A stretch of DNA of 44,480 bases, taken from Candidatus Altimarinota bacterium. GTDB taxonomy: Bacteria > Patescibacteriota > Gracilibacteria > RBG-16-42-10 > JAQVLK01. The stretch is taken from positions 1-44,480 of the forward strand of contig JAQVLK010000007.1 in the NCBI GenBank assembly GCA_028704165.1, written 5' to 3'. A program made the position numbers and the translations under genes. A model generated the notes under the pieces. That model ran no database searches, was not told the DNA's origin, and saw only the letters and a program-made list of their open reading frames with translations. Positions 1 through 7,109 of the stretch are shown piece by piece (the stretch's first letter is position 1; every line of letters begins with the position of its first letter).

Positions 1-127
1 TCAGGGCAAAGTCCATAACGAACCTGTATCCACCTGCGGTGGATGGTTCTCGCCCTGGTTCAAAAAAAGCTTTTAGCTGCTAGTTGCCAGCTATAAGCTC
101 CAAAATCATGGTGGGCGATAGTGGGCT
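1..127. repeat. 127-bp direct repeat, copy 1
   Basis: Positions 1-127 recur base for base at 212-338 (offset 211). The unit holds a short palindrome (arms ATCCACC 28-34 and GGTGGAT 38-44), an AGCT-rich near-repeat tract (about 70-100) and, at its right end, the last 19 bases of the tRNA-Val gene. The window starts inside or at the edge of this copy, so its left limit is unknown. The 84 bases between the copies (128-211) carry two small hairpins (TCCGC 144-148 with GCGGA 154-158; GTCCT 196-200 with AGGAC 203-207) and no convincing gene. Confidence 0.9.
109..127 (-). pseudogene. 3' end fragment of tRNA-Val
   Basis: On the minus strand these 19 bases equal the 3' end of the intact tRNA-Val at 320-396: part of the T arm, the 3' acceptor strand, discriminator base and CCA. 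The match stops at position 127/128, so the rest of the tRNA is missing. It is part of the 127-bp duplicated segment and is most likely a non-functional by-product of that duplication. Confidence 0.75.
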
Positions 128-211
128 TCGTTTCCTCAGTCGATCCGCTTTGGGCGGACTCCTTCGGTACGATATGGCGTTTCCCCTTCGACTGCGTCCT
201 AAAGGACTAGC

Positions 212-338
212 TCAGGGCAAAGTCCATAACGAACCTGTATCCACCTGCGGTGGATGGTTCTCGCCCTGGTTCAAAAAAAGCTTTTAGCTGCTAGTTGCCA
301 GCTATAAGCTCCAAAATCATGGTGGGCGATAGTGGGCT
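212..338. repeat. 127-bp direct repeat, copy 2
   Basis: Exact second copy of 1-127. It runs into the 3' part of the intact tRNA-Val gene; the shared sequence ends inside the T arm. The arrangement suggests a tandem duplication whose break lies within the tRNA gene. Confidence 0.9.
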
Positions 339-396
339 CGAACCACTGACCTTATCGACGTCAACGATACGCTCTAGCCAACTGAGCTAATCGCCC
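320..396 (-). tRNA. tRNA-Val (anticodon GAC)
   Basis: Read on the minus strand from 396 to 320, the sequence folds as a full cloverleaf. The acceptor stem is GGGCGAT with ATCGCCC, the D stem GCTC with GAGC, and the anticodon stem TATCG with CGATA around loop TTGACGT, giving anticodon GAC (valine). The T arm has GTTCGAG, and CCA is encoded in the gene (320-322). Without CCA the gene is 323-396. Broken copies of its 3' end (109-127) and 5' half (421-488) flank it. No other intact tRNA is seen in the window. Confidence 0.95.
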
Positions 397-420
397 GGAT
401 TTTAGAGAAAGAGCTTAGTT

Positions 421-488
421 TCAACGATACGCTCCCCGCCCGTACCGAACGGTACGTTCGGGCGGGTAGCCAACTGAGCTAATCGCCC
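421..488 (-). pseudogene. 5' half of tRNA-Val, interrupted by a palindrome
   Basis: The plus-strand bases 421-434 and 467-488 together equal 361-396 of the intact tRNA-Val gene, that is its 5' half up to the middle of the anticodon. The copy starts exactly 60 bases after the original, which points to a 60-bp tandem duplication (361-420 and 421 onward). A 32-bp palindrome (435-466) is inserted at the D-loop/D-stem boundary. The 3' half is absent, so it cannot make a tRNA. Confidence 0.85.
435..466. repeat. 32-bp GC-rich palindromic insert
   Basis: Outer arms CCCGCCCG (435-442) and CGGGCGGG (459-466) enclose inner complementary segments GTACCG (442-447) and CGGTAC (450-455). Because the tRNA sequence on either side is continuous with the intact copy, the limits of the insert can be read directly. 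Its ends resemble those of the insert at 10595-10616, suggesting one family of small palindromic elements. Confidence 0.85.
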
Positions 489-572
489 TTTCTTTGCAAA
501 AGGGAATGTAACGGAATTTGCAGTATTTTTCAACCACAATCTTGTAATTTCAGGTGCTTATGTTACTCTGGT

Positions 573-653
573 CTCCTTAGGTTTTCTGCCTAAGATTGAT
601 CTTTTAAATCGGTCTTAAGTTAAAACCTTAGGAAGTCTGTCTATCGAAAGGAG
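573..653 (+). promoter_or_regulatory. Structured leader with possible Shine-Dalgarno switch
   Basis: The gene at 661 has a strong ribosome site, AAAGGAG at 647-653. Upstream, CTCCTT (573-578) is the exact complement of AAGGAG (648-653). The same bases overlap CTTAGG (576-581), which can instead pair with CCTAAG (589-594). A second CTTAGG (627-632) could compete for that CCTAAG. Between them AAGATTGAT and ATCGGTCTT (593-617) form a separate hairpin with G-U pairs. The pairings are mutually exclusive, as in a translational switch. The complementarity is seen; the regulatory role is inferred and matches no riboswitch class I recognise. Confidence 0.4.
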
Positions 654-660
654 AAGCTGC

Positions 661-1188
661 ATGAATATAAAAATAGGAAAAACCATGCAATGGATCACAG
701 TGGGTGTTTTTGGAAGTCTCTTCGCAACAGGGATATGGCTTGTATTGCACTATCCTGGAGAAGAGATAATGTGGACCGGATTAAGCATCTCGATTGCAGC
801 GAGTTTTACTGCATTCGTGAAGTTGTCGGATGTACACAACTTTACAATGGTGCTGATTTTCTCTGTCCTTATTGTTTTGGGGGTGATTTTCGCTGATAAA
901 CATCAAGCAGTTTTGCTTTGGTTGATTTTGACTTCAGCAATACTATTGATAACGCTTCGGAGAAAAGGTTTGTTGGAGGGCTTTGGCACACTAATGCGTA
1001 ACTATAAAACAGAGCTGACGTGCGGCGCCATAACTGCCTTTGGAGCAATTCTCTTATCCGAAATGCTGGTTTTTGGAGGATACCCAGATCTGCAGAAAAT
1101 ATTAGGATGGTTGATATTGTTTCTAGTAGCGATCCTTCTAATTATCATTCCTTTTTTTGCTTTTCTGATAAAGAGAATCCAATCTTAA
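661..1188 (+). CDS. Small polytopic membrane protein, unknown function
   Basis: A 175-residue protein made almost entirely of hydrophobic segments: about five predicted membrane helices (roughly residues 10-30, 35-50, 60-75, 80-95 and 120-170, the last region holding two), separated by short charged turns such as RRKGLLEG and RNYKTE. The start is supported by AAAGGAG seven bases upstream, one of very few good ribosome sites in the window. I do not recognise the family. It stands alone with its own leader and is followed by a hairpin terminator, so it is probably a single-gene transcript. Two shorter frames across the same bases are shadows. Confidence 0.7.
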   Translation: MNIKIGKTMQWITVGVFGSLFATGIWLVLHYPGEEIMWTGLSISIAASFTAFVKLSDVHNFTMVLIFSVLIVLGVIFADKHQAVLLWLILTSAILLITLRRKGLLEGFGTLMRNYKTELTCGAITAFGAILLSEMLVFGGYPDLQKILGWLILFLVAILLIIIPFFAFLIKRIQS

Positions 1189-1218
1189 AACGAAACAGAC
1201 AGACAGACTTAAAACAGA

Positions 1219-1258
1219 AAAACTTCCTTGTGAAATACACGAGGGAGTTTTTTCTTTA
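1219..1258 (+). terminator. Rho-independent terminator
   Basis: AACTTCCTTGTG (1221-1232) pairs, with G-U wobbles, with CACGAGGGAGTT (1238-1249) across loop AAATA. The 3' arm runs into a T-rich tract (TTTTTTCTTT). It lies 32 bases after the stop of the 661-1188 gene. In the other direction the A-run before the hairpin could serve the converging gene at 1281-1814. Confidence 0.75.
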
Positions 1259-1280
1259 TTTCCGATGGAAATTACAAGAG

Positions 1281-1814
1281 TTAAGCGTTATTTGGCTTAA
1301 TTGAGTTTCTCTTTGAAAGCAGTCCTATTACAAATCTTGCACGGTGCTTGAATGTTTCTTCATAGTGTCCTCTGTAGCTATCAAACCAAGCGAAGTCATA
1401 GCGTAAAATTGCTTGGAGAGCTTCTTTTAAACCTTTGCGAATTAGATGAGCTTGCGGAGAGTAAAACTCTCTATTTGATTCAACCCCGATAGGGTAATTC
1501 ATAATCCTTACGAATTTCAGCAACCATTCTTTGAGCTGGAGATCTGGTTCTTGTTCGATCTTTGCAATACATTGTCTCTGTAGACTTTGAAGTGTTTCAA
1601 TAGAAATTTCTTCAGTATCTGCGCTTGATTCGTCAGGGAGCTGAGCTTCATTGAGTGGGCTCATTGATAGATATAAGGCACGTAGTTCTTCGTTGGAACC
1701 CGCTGCTTCAGTATCTGCGCTTGATTTGTCAGGGAACTGAGCTTCATTAAGTGGGTTCATTGATCGATGTAAGGCACGTAATTCTTCAAAGGAGCTTTCG
1801 TTGAGTGGACTCAT
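1281..1814 (-). CDS. Hypothetical protein with 32-residue tandem repeats
   Basis: A 177-residue soluble protein, family not recognised. The N-terminal 70 residues are about two and a half copies of a 32-residue unit: EELRAL, then S-M-(N/S)-PLNEAQ, then SSADTE. The DNA repeats with a 96-bp period and looks recently copied. The start Met falls on the in-register Met of the repeat (MSPLNE), so loss or gain of a unit would keep a start codon. The remainder (about residues 70-177) is mixed helical sequence with conserved-looking aromatic and basic residues (RYDFAWFDSYRGHYEE). No signal peptide or membrane helix is seen. It converges on the membrane-protein gene with the terminator between. No Shine-Dalgarno is visible. 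Confidence 0.6.
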   Translation of the reverse strand: MSPLNESSFEELRALHRSMNPLNEAQFPDKSSADTEAAGSNEELRALYLSMSPLNEAQLPDESSADTEEISIETLQSLQRQCIAKIEQEPDLQLKEWLLKFVRIMNYPIGVESNREFYSPQAHLIRKGLKEALQAILRYDFAWFDSYRGHYEETFKHRARFVIGLLSKRNSIKPNNA

Positions 1815-1929
1815 GTTTTTTAATTATTACTAGGAGGCGAAGCTTACAGCGATTAGCTGACTATTTCAAGCAAGGCTTACAAGCCCTTACTCTTGTGTTA
1901 AGATTGCCTAGCGATATAACAATATAATA

Positions 1930-3252
1930 ATTTATAAGTATCACATCATCACTTACGGTTGTGCGATGAATTATGCGGATTCTGAGCGTGTGGCGGGGGT
2001 TTTGGAGTCGCTGGGCTATGTTTGGACAGAGGACGCCTTAGCGGCCGATTTTTTGCTTTACAACACCTGTTCAGTGCGGCAAAAGGCTGAGGATCGCTTC
2101 TTTGGCTTGCGGAAAGTTTGGCAAAGCATGAAAGCGGATAATCCGAAAAAAATCATAGCTTTGACGGGCTGTATTCCAGCGCACGGGCAATACAAATTAC
2201 ACAAGAAACTGCTGGAGTTAGATCTGATTTTTAAGATCGAGGACTTAGGGAAGTTGCCGGAGCTTCTATCAAATAATCAAAAGAACAGGAAATCAAAGGA
2301 ACAACAAGATTACTTCTCGATCGTGCCGAAAGTTCAGCATAAATTTCAAGTGCTAGTGCCGATCATGACGGGTTGCAATAACTTCTGTTCCTACTGCATT
2401 GTCCCTTATACGCGTGGCAGGGAGCGCAGTCGGCCGGTGCAGGATATTTTGAACGAGGTGAAAAAGCTAGTTGCAGAGGGTGCCCTCGAAGTAACTTTGC
2501 TAGGGCAGAACGTGAATAGTTATCGTGGTTTGGACGAGCATGGCCAAGAGCTTGGTTTTCCGGAACTTCTCAAATTGGTCGATGCTATTCCCGGCTACCA
2601 GCGCCTACGCTTCAGCTCCTCACATCCCAAAGATTTCTCCGATGAACTGATCGCCTGTTTTGCTAAGCTAAAAAAACTTTGTCCGCATATGCACCTGCCG
2701 GTACAAGCCGGGAGTAATGCTGTACTAAAAGCTATGAATAGGAAATATACGCGTGAGAGTTACTTGGCAGCAATTCAGAAACTGAAAAAAGTTAATCCGG
2801 AAATCAGTATCACAAGCGACATTATAGTAGGGTTTCCCGGAGAAACGAAGGAACAATTTGAAGAGAGTAGGAAGCTTTTGCGAGAGGTCGGTTTCGACAT
2901 GGTTTATATCTCTCCCTACTCTCTACGTCCCGGCACTGCCGCCGCTAAACTTCCCGACGATGTGCCTGATTTAGAAAAAAAACGACGTTTCCGCGTGTTG
3001 ACCAAGGACCTCAAAGCTTATCTAGAAAAGGAAAACCAGCGCTACCTTGGAAAGAGCTTGGAAATATTAGTGGAAGGAGTAAATCGCAAGGGAGAGGCTT
3101 ATGGCAGAGCTCCTAACTCCAAAACTGTCACTTTCCCTGCTGCCAAATCTAAGATTGGAGACTTCGTGCAAGTTGAAATCACAGAAGCGCTGGCTTGGGA
3201 ACTGAGAGGGGCAATACAAATTAAAAATGAAAAATTAAAGATTAAAAATTAA
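1930..3252 (+). CDS. miaB: tRNA-2-methylthio-N6-dimethylallyladenosine synthase (MiaB-type)
   Basis: Radical-SAM methylthiotransferase that adds a methylthio group to N6-modified A37 of tRNAs. Three parts are visible: an N-terminal UPF0004 domain with cluster cysteines (YNTCSVR and LTGC), the radical SAM site CNNFCSYC at nt 2374-2397, and a C-terminal TRAM-like domain. The first ATG is at 1966, but the frame stays open upstream to 1912 and encodes KYHIITYGCAMN, the usual MiaB N-terminus containing the first cluster cysteine (codon 1960-1962). No ATG, GTG or TTG lies in that stretch, so an ATT at 1930 (or ATA at 1924/1927) is the likely start; 1930 is provisional. The last residues (IKNEKLKIKN) come from an AT-rich micro-repeat also found in two glycosyltransferases here. 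MiaB is favoured over MtaB or RimO by the YGCxMN pattern. Confidence 0.9.
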   Translation: MYKYHIITYGCAMNYADSERVAGVLESLGYVWTEDALAADFLLYNTCSVRQKAEDRFFGLRKVWQSMKADNPKKIIALTGCIPAHGQYKLHKKLLELDLIFKIEDLGKLPELLSNNQKNRKSKEQQDYFSIVPKVQHKFQVLVPIMTGCNNFCSYCIVPYTRGRERSRPVQDILNEVKKLVAEGALEVTLLGQNVNSYRGLDEHGQELGFPELLKLVDAIPGYQRLRFSSSHPKDFSDELIACFAKLKKLCPHMHLPVQAGSNAVLKAMNRKYTRESYLAAIQKLKKVNPEISITSDIIVGFPGETKEQFEESRKLLREVGFDMVYISPYSLRPGTAAAKLPDDVPDLEKKRRFRVLTKDLKAYLEKENQRYLGKSLEILVEGVNRKGEAYGRAPNSKTVTFPAAKSKIGDFVQVEITEALAWELRGAIQIKNEKLKIKN

Positions 3253-3285
3253 TTTAGAATTTAACATTTTGAATTTTTAATTTCC
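3253..3285. terminator. AT-rich inverted sequence between convergent stops
   Basis: The 33 bases between the miaB stop and the stop of the convergent gene, together with the end of miaB, are built from AAATTAAAAAT-like words and their complements (for example TTTAACATTTTGAATTTTTAAT against the 3' end of miaB). They can form a weak hairpin with T-runs on both strands. A bidirectional terminator is plausible, but the low complexity makes this uncertain. Confidence 0.3.
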
Positions 3286-5565
3286 CTAAAGTTCCGCAAA
3301 CAAGATCTTGTTGCGACTGATCGTTTCCTTGGTGATGACGGTTGTATAATTCTCTAAGAAGTACAAAGTTTGATTAAATTTTGCTGTCAGACTTTTTTCA
3401 GGTGTCATATCAATACTAGGAATATTGAGGTCCAAGATTACGTAACGGAAGCCCTCGTTTTTTAATTTTTCACGGACGGCTTCCGGTGAACCTTTTTGCA
3501 GCAGACAGCCTAGGGCATCCATCTGATCATCCGAGAAAACTCGGCGGTCGTTATCTGAGATGAAGTACTTAATAAATGTTCCAATGCGATAAACATACGA
3601 ATCATCTTGGTTTACTTGCTCAAAAATCTTCCTGTAGCTTGGCATAGTATTATCAACGTAGGTCTTTTGATCTGAGACTCCAGAGAGATACATCAGGTCG
3701 GCCGGGTGTCCGAAGCCCAAGATAGCAGCATTGATTCCCAACAACAAGGAAAGCAAAACAACTGCTCCCAAGAAGCGAGACCCCAACTTATGAGCAGTGT
3801 TTTCTTGGAGCAGGCTAGCTATCACAAGCAAGAAAGGGACAAATCCGGGTAATCCATACCAAATAATACCGCGTGCCAAGAGTAACCAGCCCAGCCAATA
3901 AGTAAGAGTAAAGACAATTAAAGCTTGCGTATAAAGATCTTTTTTTCTCGTAATAAGAAGGAGGGCTAGTGGCGCTAGAGCTAGAAAAATAAAACCAATG
4001 TCTACATAAAGGCCCTGTACATTGGTATTCATGGTGAGCGTCCAAGGTACCAGTAAATACTTTTTTAAGCCGTCCGTGTATCCCAAATAGCGTCCGATTT
4101 CTTCTCTGAAACCGGAAAAATTAAAAACCTGATCAATCTTGGCAGCCTCGCTCTGATGGCTTAAATTAGTGGTTTCTGTGTTATTTACTACTAACTCCGT
4201 ATCTAATTCACAGTTTACGATAGGTCCCGGATAGAGTCCGGTTTGCATGATCCCGGGTGCGAACTTCTCGCCAGTCCAAGAATTAAAAACAGCCCAGGGC
4301 AAGAAAGGCAATCCGCCCAGTACTAGGAAAATTAAGAGAGTAGAGAGAGCCTTGCGGAAACTTAATAAGCGCTGTTTGTAGATTACAAAGGCTACAGTCG
4401 GGATGAGCGCTGCTAATAAAAAGATATTGGTGTATTTGACGGAAAAGCTAAAGCCAGCAATCAGTGCTGCCAGATACAGAAACTTAGTTTGGCGCTCTTT
4501 GATCCAGTAGTATAGAACGAGAAAAACTAGTCCGGCAAAAAAGAGGCTGGCCAGATCAATCTTGCTTTCTTGTTGAGTATGAAAGATTACTAGAGGTAGG
4601 GCGTAAAACAGGAGGGCCGTGATGAAACCATGAGTCGAGAATTTGCGAACCAGAGCGTAAATCAATAAGAAAACAAGCAGCGAAGCGTAACTAGCGAGTG
4701 CAATACTAAGCATAGCATTCGAGGAAAAAAGAAACCCTAGTCCCATAATAATTTCGTAAGCGTAGGAGTTCACGCCCGAGATTAGGTGTCCATAGCCTGC
4801 CAGTAAGTGACTGGTATTCACGTATCCCGCCAGTCCGTCCCAGCCAATCGGGACTACGCGTAAAATACTTAAAGCGTTGATGCTGAGGAGTGTCAGAAAG
4901 ATAAAGTAAAACAAGATCCGGAAAGAACCAAGATCGATACGGATTTCAAATTGCTCTGTGTAAACAGCCTTTCCCAATTGCCAGAGCTGTTTGTGAGCAA
5001 GAAGAGTTAAGACAATAAACAAGGCACTGACTCCCAGCGTGTTATAAACACCGAAAAAAGCTAGGCCAAAAAGTGCCAGCGCAATGAGTCCCAAGCCTAC
5101 CCCGAGTGCACATAAAAACCCATCGAGTTTATGCTCAAAATCAAACTTCATAAGTACTAATTTTCCGAGAGCAGCGCTTACTAAAGACAGTGCAAGGACA
5201 AAGAAGATGCTAAGAAAAAGTTTCCCAGTGAGACTTATCAGCATCTCCCAATAACTGGTAAGTGTTAAAACCCCCATGCGAACCAGTAGGAAACTTCCGG
5301 CTAAGCTGATAAATAGGAAAATCCCCAGCACCAGCAAGCCCGGATTCAGAGTGATACTCCAAGCTAAGGATTTGTTACGTAGAAGCCGGTAACTTAATAC
5401 TAGGAAATACAGGATACTCCAAAAAAGTACAATATTTAAGGCAAAGGAGCCAAATAAGCCAAGCTTGGCATAGGCGTGGTGCGCCAAGTACTGCCAGACA
5501 ACTAAGACGATCCAGCTACCGGCCAGCAGTAAAGCTAAAGGTTGGGACTTTTTGGGAGTAGACAT
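3286..5565 (-). CDS. Large polytopic membrane protein, GT-C/PMT-like
   Basis: A 759-residue protein with about 13-15 hydrophobic helices over the first 580 residues and a soluble C-terminal part of about 130 residues. The topology, and a QQESKIDLA segment in a loop between helices, resemble membrane glycosyltransferases of the GT-C/GT39 (PMT-like) type, which take sugar from a polyprenyl-phosphate donor outside the membrane. No catalytic motif is clear enough to name a substrate. The divergently transcribed neighbour at 5701 is a polyprenyl-phosphate-sugar-synthase-like GT2, the kind of enzyme that would make such a donor. The ATG at 5565 begins MSTPKKSQPL, then the first helix. GT-C assignment is inference from shape. 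Confidence 0.65.
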   Translation of the reverse strand: MSTPKKSQPLALLLAGSWIVLVVWQYLAHHAYAKLGLFGSFALNIVLFWSILYFLVLSYRLLRNKSLAWSITLNPGLLVLGIFLFISLAGSFLLVRMGVLTLTSYWEMLISLTGKLFLSIFFVLALSLVSAALGKLVLMKFDFEHKLDGFLCALGVGLGLIALALFGLAFFGVYNTLGVSALFIVLTLLAHKQLWQLGKAVYTEQFEIRIDLGSFRILFYFIFLTLLSINALSILRVVPIGWDGLAGYVNTSHLLAGYGHLISGVNSYAYEIIMGLGFLFSSNAMLSIALASYASLLVFLLIYALVRKFSTHGFITALLFYALPLVIFHTQQESKIDLASLFFAGLVFLVLYYWIKERQTKFLYLAALIAGFSFSVKYTNIFLLAALIPTVAFVIYKQRLLSFRKALSTLLIFLVLGGLPFLPWAVFNSWTGEKFAPGIMQTGLYPGPIVNCELDTELVVNNTETTNLSHQSEAAKIDQVFNFSGFREEIGRYLGYTDGLKKYLLVPWTLTMNTNVQGLYVDIGFIFLALAPLALLLITRKKDLYTQALIVFTLTYWLGWLLLARGIIWYGLPGFVPFLLVIASLLQENTAHKLGSRFLGAVVLLSLLLGINAAILGFGHPADLMYLSGVSDQKTYVDNTMPSYRKIFEQVNQDDSYVYRIGTFIKYFISDNDRRVFSDDQMDALGCLLQKGSPEAVREKLKNEGFRYVILDLNIPSIDMTPEKSLTAKFNQTLYFLENYTTVITKETISRNKILFAEL

Positions 5566-5700
5566 CGTTGGATTGACGTTAGAATTGATAAGTTTTAAGA
5601 TACATAAGCATAAAAGCTACTATTTACAATATACTATTCTAGGCGATAAATTTCTAATGTCTAATTTCTAATTACTAAGGATCTAGCAATTATTTATAAG

Positions 5701-6381
5701 ATGCAAAATGATAAAATCTGGGTTTTAGTCCCGGCTTACAACGAGGCAGGAAGTATTGGCAAAATGATAGACGCAGTTCTGACCGCCGGTTATTACAATA
5801 TTTTGGTGATCAATGATGGTAGTAGCGACAAGACCTTGGAAGTGATTGTAACTAAGCCGGTACAGGTTGTCAGTCACGCTTTCAATCGTGGAGTAGGAGC
5901 AGCTACGCAAACCGGTATCACGGCCGCGCTCAGTTTGGGTGCCGAAATCATTGTGACTATTGATGCGGATTGTCAGCACGATGTCAGTGATATTGAAAAT
6001 TTAGTAAGACCAATTGTGAACAGAGAAGCTGAGGTCGTTTTGGGATCTCGCTTCAAAGGGGACTCCAAGATTCCTGTGTTACGCAAGATTAGTAATAAGC
6101 TAGGCAACCTTCTGACTTGGATGCTCTTTGGTCTTTGGGTTTCAGATAGTCAATCAGGCCTCAAGGCCTTCTCTCGTAAAGCAGCTCAAACAATCCAGAT
6201 TCACAGTAATGGCTTTGAATCCTGCTCGGAAATCATTCGAGAAATTGCTTGGTACAAAGTGAAATACGTCGAGGTTCCGATCAAGGTAACTTATTCAGAG
6301 TACTCTATGGCCAAAGGGCAAAGTCTGGCGAATGGCTTCGTGACCGTTTCTAAACTGATTATTCGAGCCTTGATGAGATGA
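5701..6381 (+). CDS. GT2 glycosyltransferase, polyprenyl-phosphate mannose/glucose synthase-like
   Basis: A 226-residue GT-A fold enzyme of the DPM1/GT2 type. It has the nucleotide-binding start WVLVPAYNEAGSIG, the INDGSSDKT segment and the metal-binding DADCQHD. The acceptor region (GSRFKGDSKIPVLRK and SDSQSGLKAFSRKA) is typical of polyprenyl-phosphate sugar synthases. It lacks the C-terminal membrane helices of longer family members. The following gene is a DUF2304 membrane protein, a frequent partner of such enzymes, and could supply the membrane part. Sugar identity cannot be read. The TGA stop shows standard code use. Confidence 0.85.
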   Translation: MQNDKIWVLVPAYNEAGSIGKMIDAVLTAGYYNILVINDGSSDKTLEVIVTKPVQVVSHAFNRGVGAATQTGITAALSLGAEIIVTIDADCQHDVSDIENLVRPIVNREAEVVLGSRFKGDSKIPVLRKISNKLGNLLTWMLFGLWVSDSQSGLKAFSRKAAQTIQIHSNGFESCSEIIREIAWYKVKYVEVPIKVTYSEYSMAKGQSLANGFVTVSKLIIRALMR

Positions 6382-6406
6382 AACTATAAATTGTTGCCTT
6401 GTTAGA

Positions 6407-6453
6407 TTGTTACATTGTTGGATACAGGCTTAAACAATTTAACAATATAACAA
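6407..6453. repeat. Imperfect inverted repeat in low-complexity spacer
   Basis: TTGTTACATTGTT (6407-6419) and AACAATATAACAA (6441-6453) are complementary except for one position, which would be a G-U pair in RNA. The spacer between the GT2 and DUF2304 genes is otherwise made of TTGTT/AACAA near-repeats. No promoter or gene is evident. Confidence 0.5.
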
Positions 6454-6565
6454 TTCCCCCAACCATTCAGTGTTTCAGTAATAAAGTAAATACAATCTAC
6501 TTAATCACTGTGTCTCTGTACCACTATCTCCCCCATTCAAAATTCATAATTCAAAATTTTCTTCC

Positions 6566-6928
6566 ATGTCGATTTATCAATTCCTAGTTCCGGTCCTTGC
6601 TATGATCATGATCGTGATCGGAGCCTCACGTTATCAACGTCGTGAGCAGACTCTGAGAGAGTTCATTTTGTGGGTTTTGGTGTGGTTGGGACTTTCCTTG
6701 ATCTCTATTTTCCCGCACGAAGTCATTAAGTTTATCGAGAAAGTAACAGGGATTAAGAGCGGTATCAATGCTCTCCTCTTTTTTGCTATTGTGGTTTTAC
6801 TATATGCCGTACTGAGGCTTTTTATCCGTCTGGAACGCGTGGAACAAGATGTGACGAAAATTGTTCGTAAGGATGCGCTGGATAGGTTTAGAAAAAACAC
6901 AAGGCAGAACCATGATTTACAAGATTAA
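6566..6928 (+). CDS. DUF2304 family membrane protein
   Basis: A 120-residue protein with three membrane helices (about residues 5-20, 30-48 and 65-85) and a charged C-terminal tail beginning RLERVEQDVTKIVRKDAL, the usual DUF2304 ending. The function of the family is not established. Members often sit beside DPM1-like GT2 enzymes, as here, and may anchor them to the membrane or help move the lipid-linked sugar. The start ATG is the first in frame; no Shine-Dalgarno is visible. Confidence 0.8.
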   Translation: MSIYQFLVPVLAMIMIVIGASRYQRREQTLREFILWVLVWLGLSLISIFPHEVIKFIEKVTGIKSGINALLFFAIVVLLYAVLRLFIRLERVEQDVTKIVRKDALDRFRKNTRQNHDLQD

Positions 6929-6988
6929 AGGATTACCTTGATTAGAAGACAGAAGAGAAAGTAATATGCTAGGTAGTGATAAACTCAG

Positions 6989-7104
6989 GATCTCTGCTCC
7001 GACAACCAGCAACTAACAATCGACAATAATTCCTGATAAGCTAATCACCTAACAGCTATAAGCTAGTTTTAGACCCCAAACCCGAGACCCTATACCCTAA
7101 GCTC
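6989..7104. repeat. Low-complexity micro-repeat tract before rfbB
   Basis: The spacer is made of successive near-repeats of short words: CAACCAGCAACTAACAATCGACAA, then AAGCTAATCACCTAACAGCTATAAGCTAG, then ACCCCAAACCCGAGACCCTATACCC. No gene, Shine-Dalgarno or convincing promoter is seen. Similar tracts with other words precede several genes in the window. Confidence 0.5.
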
Positions 7105-7109
7105 TCTCT

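Noticed and set aside
84-287. 67-residue plus-strand reading frame across the tRNA repeats
   Set aside because: It is made from the duplicated repeat and the tRNA fragment, has no family resemblance or ribosome site, and its ends differ only by where the repeat breaks.
1-338. CRISPR-like spaced direct repeats
   Set aside because: There are only two copies, each 127 bp and containing tRNA sequence, with one 84-bp gap; no short regular repeats or cas genes occur.
690-1304. Extra reading frames overlapping the 661 gene and its terminator
   Set aside because: They are out of frame with a clear membrane protein that has its own ribosome site, and one runs through the terminator.
5725-5979. Minus-strand frame inside the GT2 gene, and similar antisense frames in rfbB, metK, ahcY, wzt and cysN
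   Set aside because: All lie within genes with recognisable motifs in the other frame and show no features of their own.
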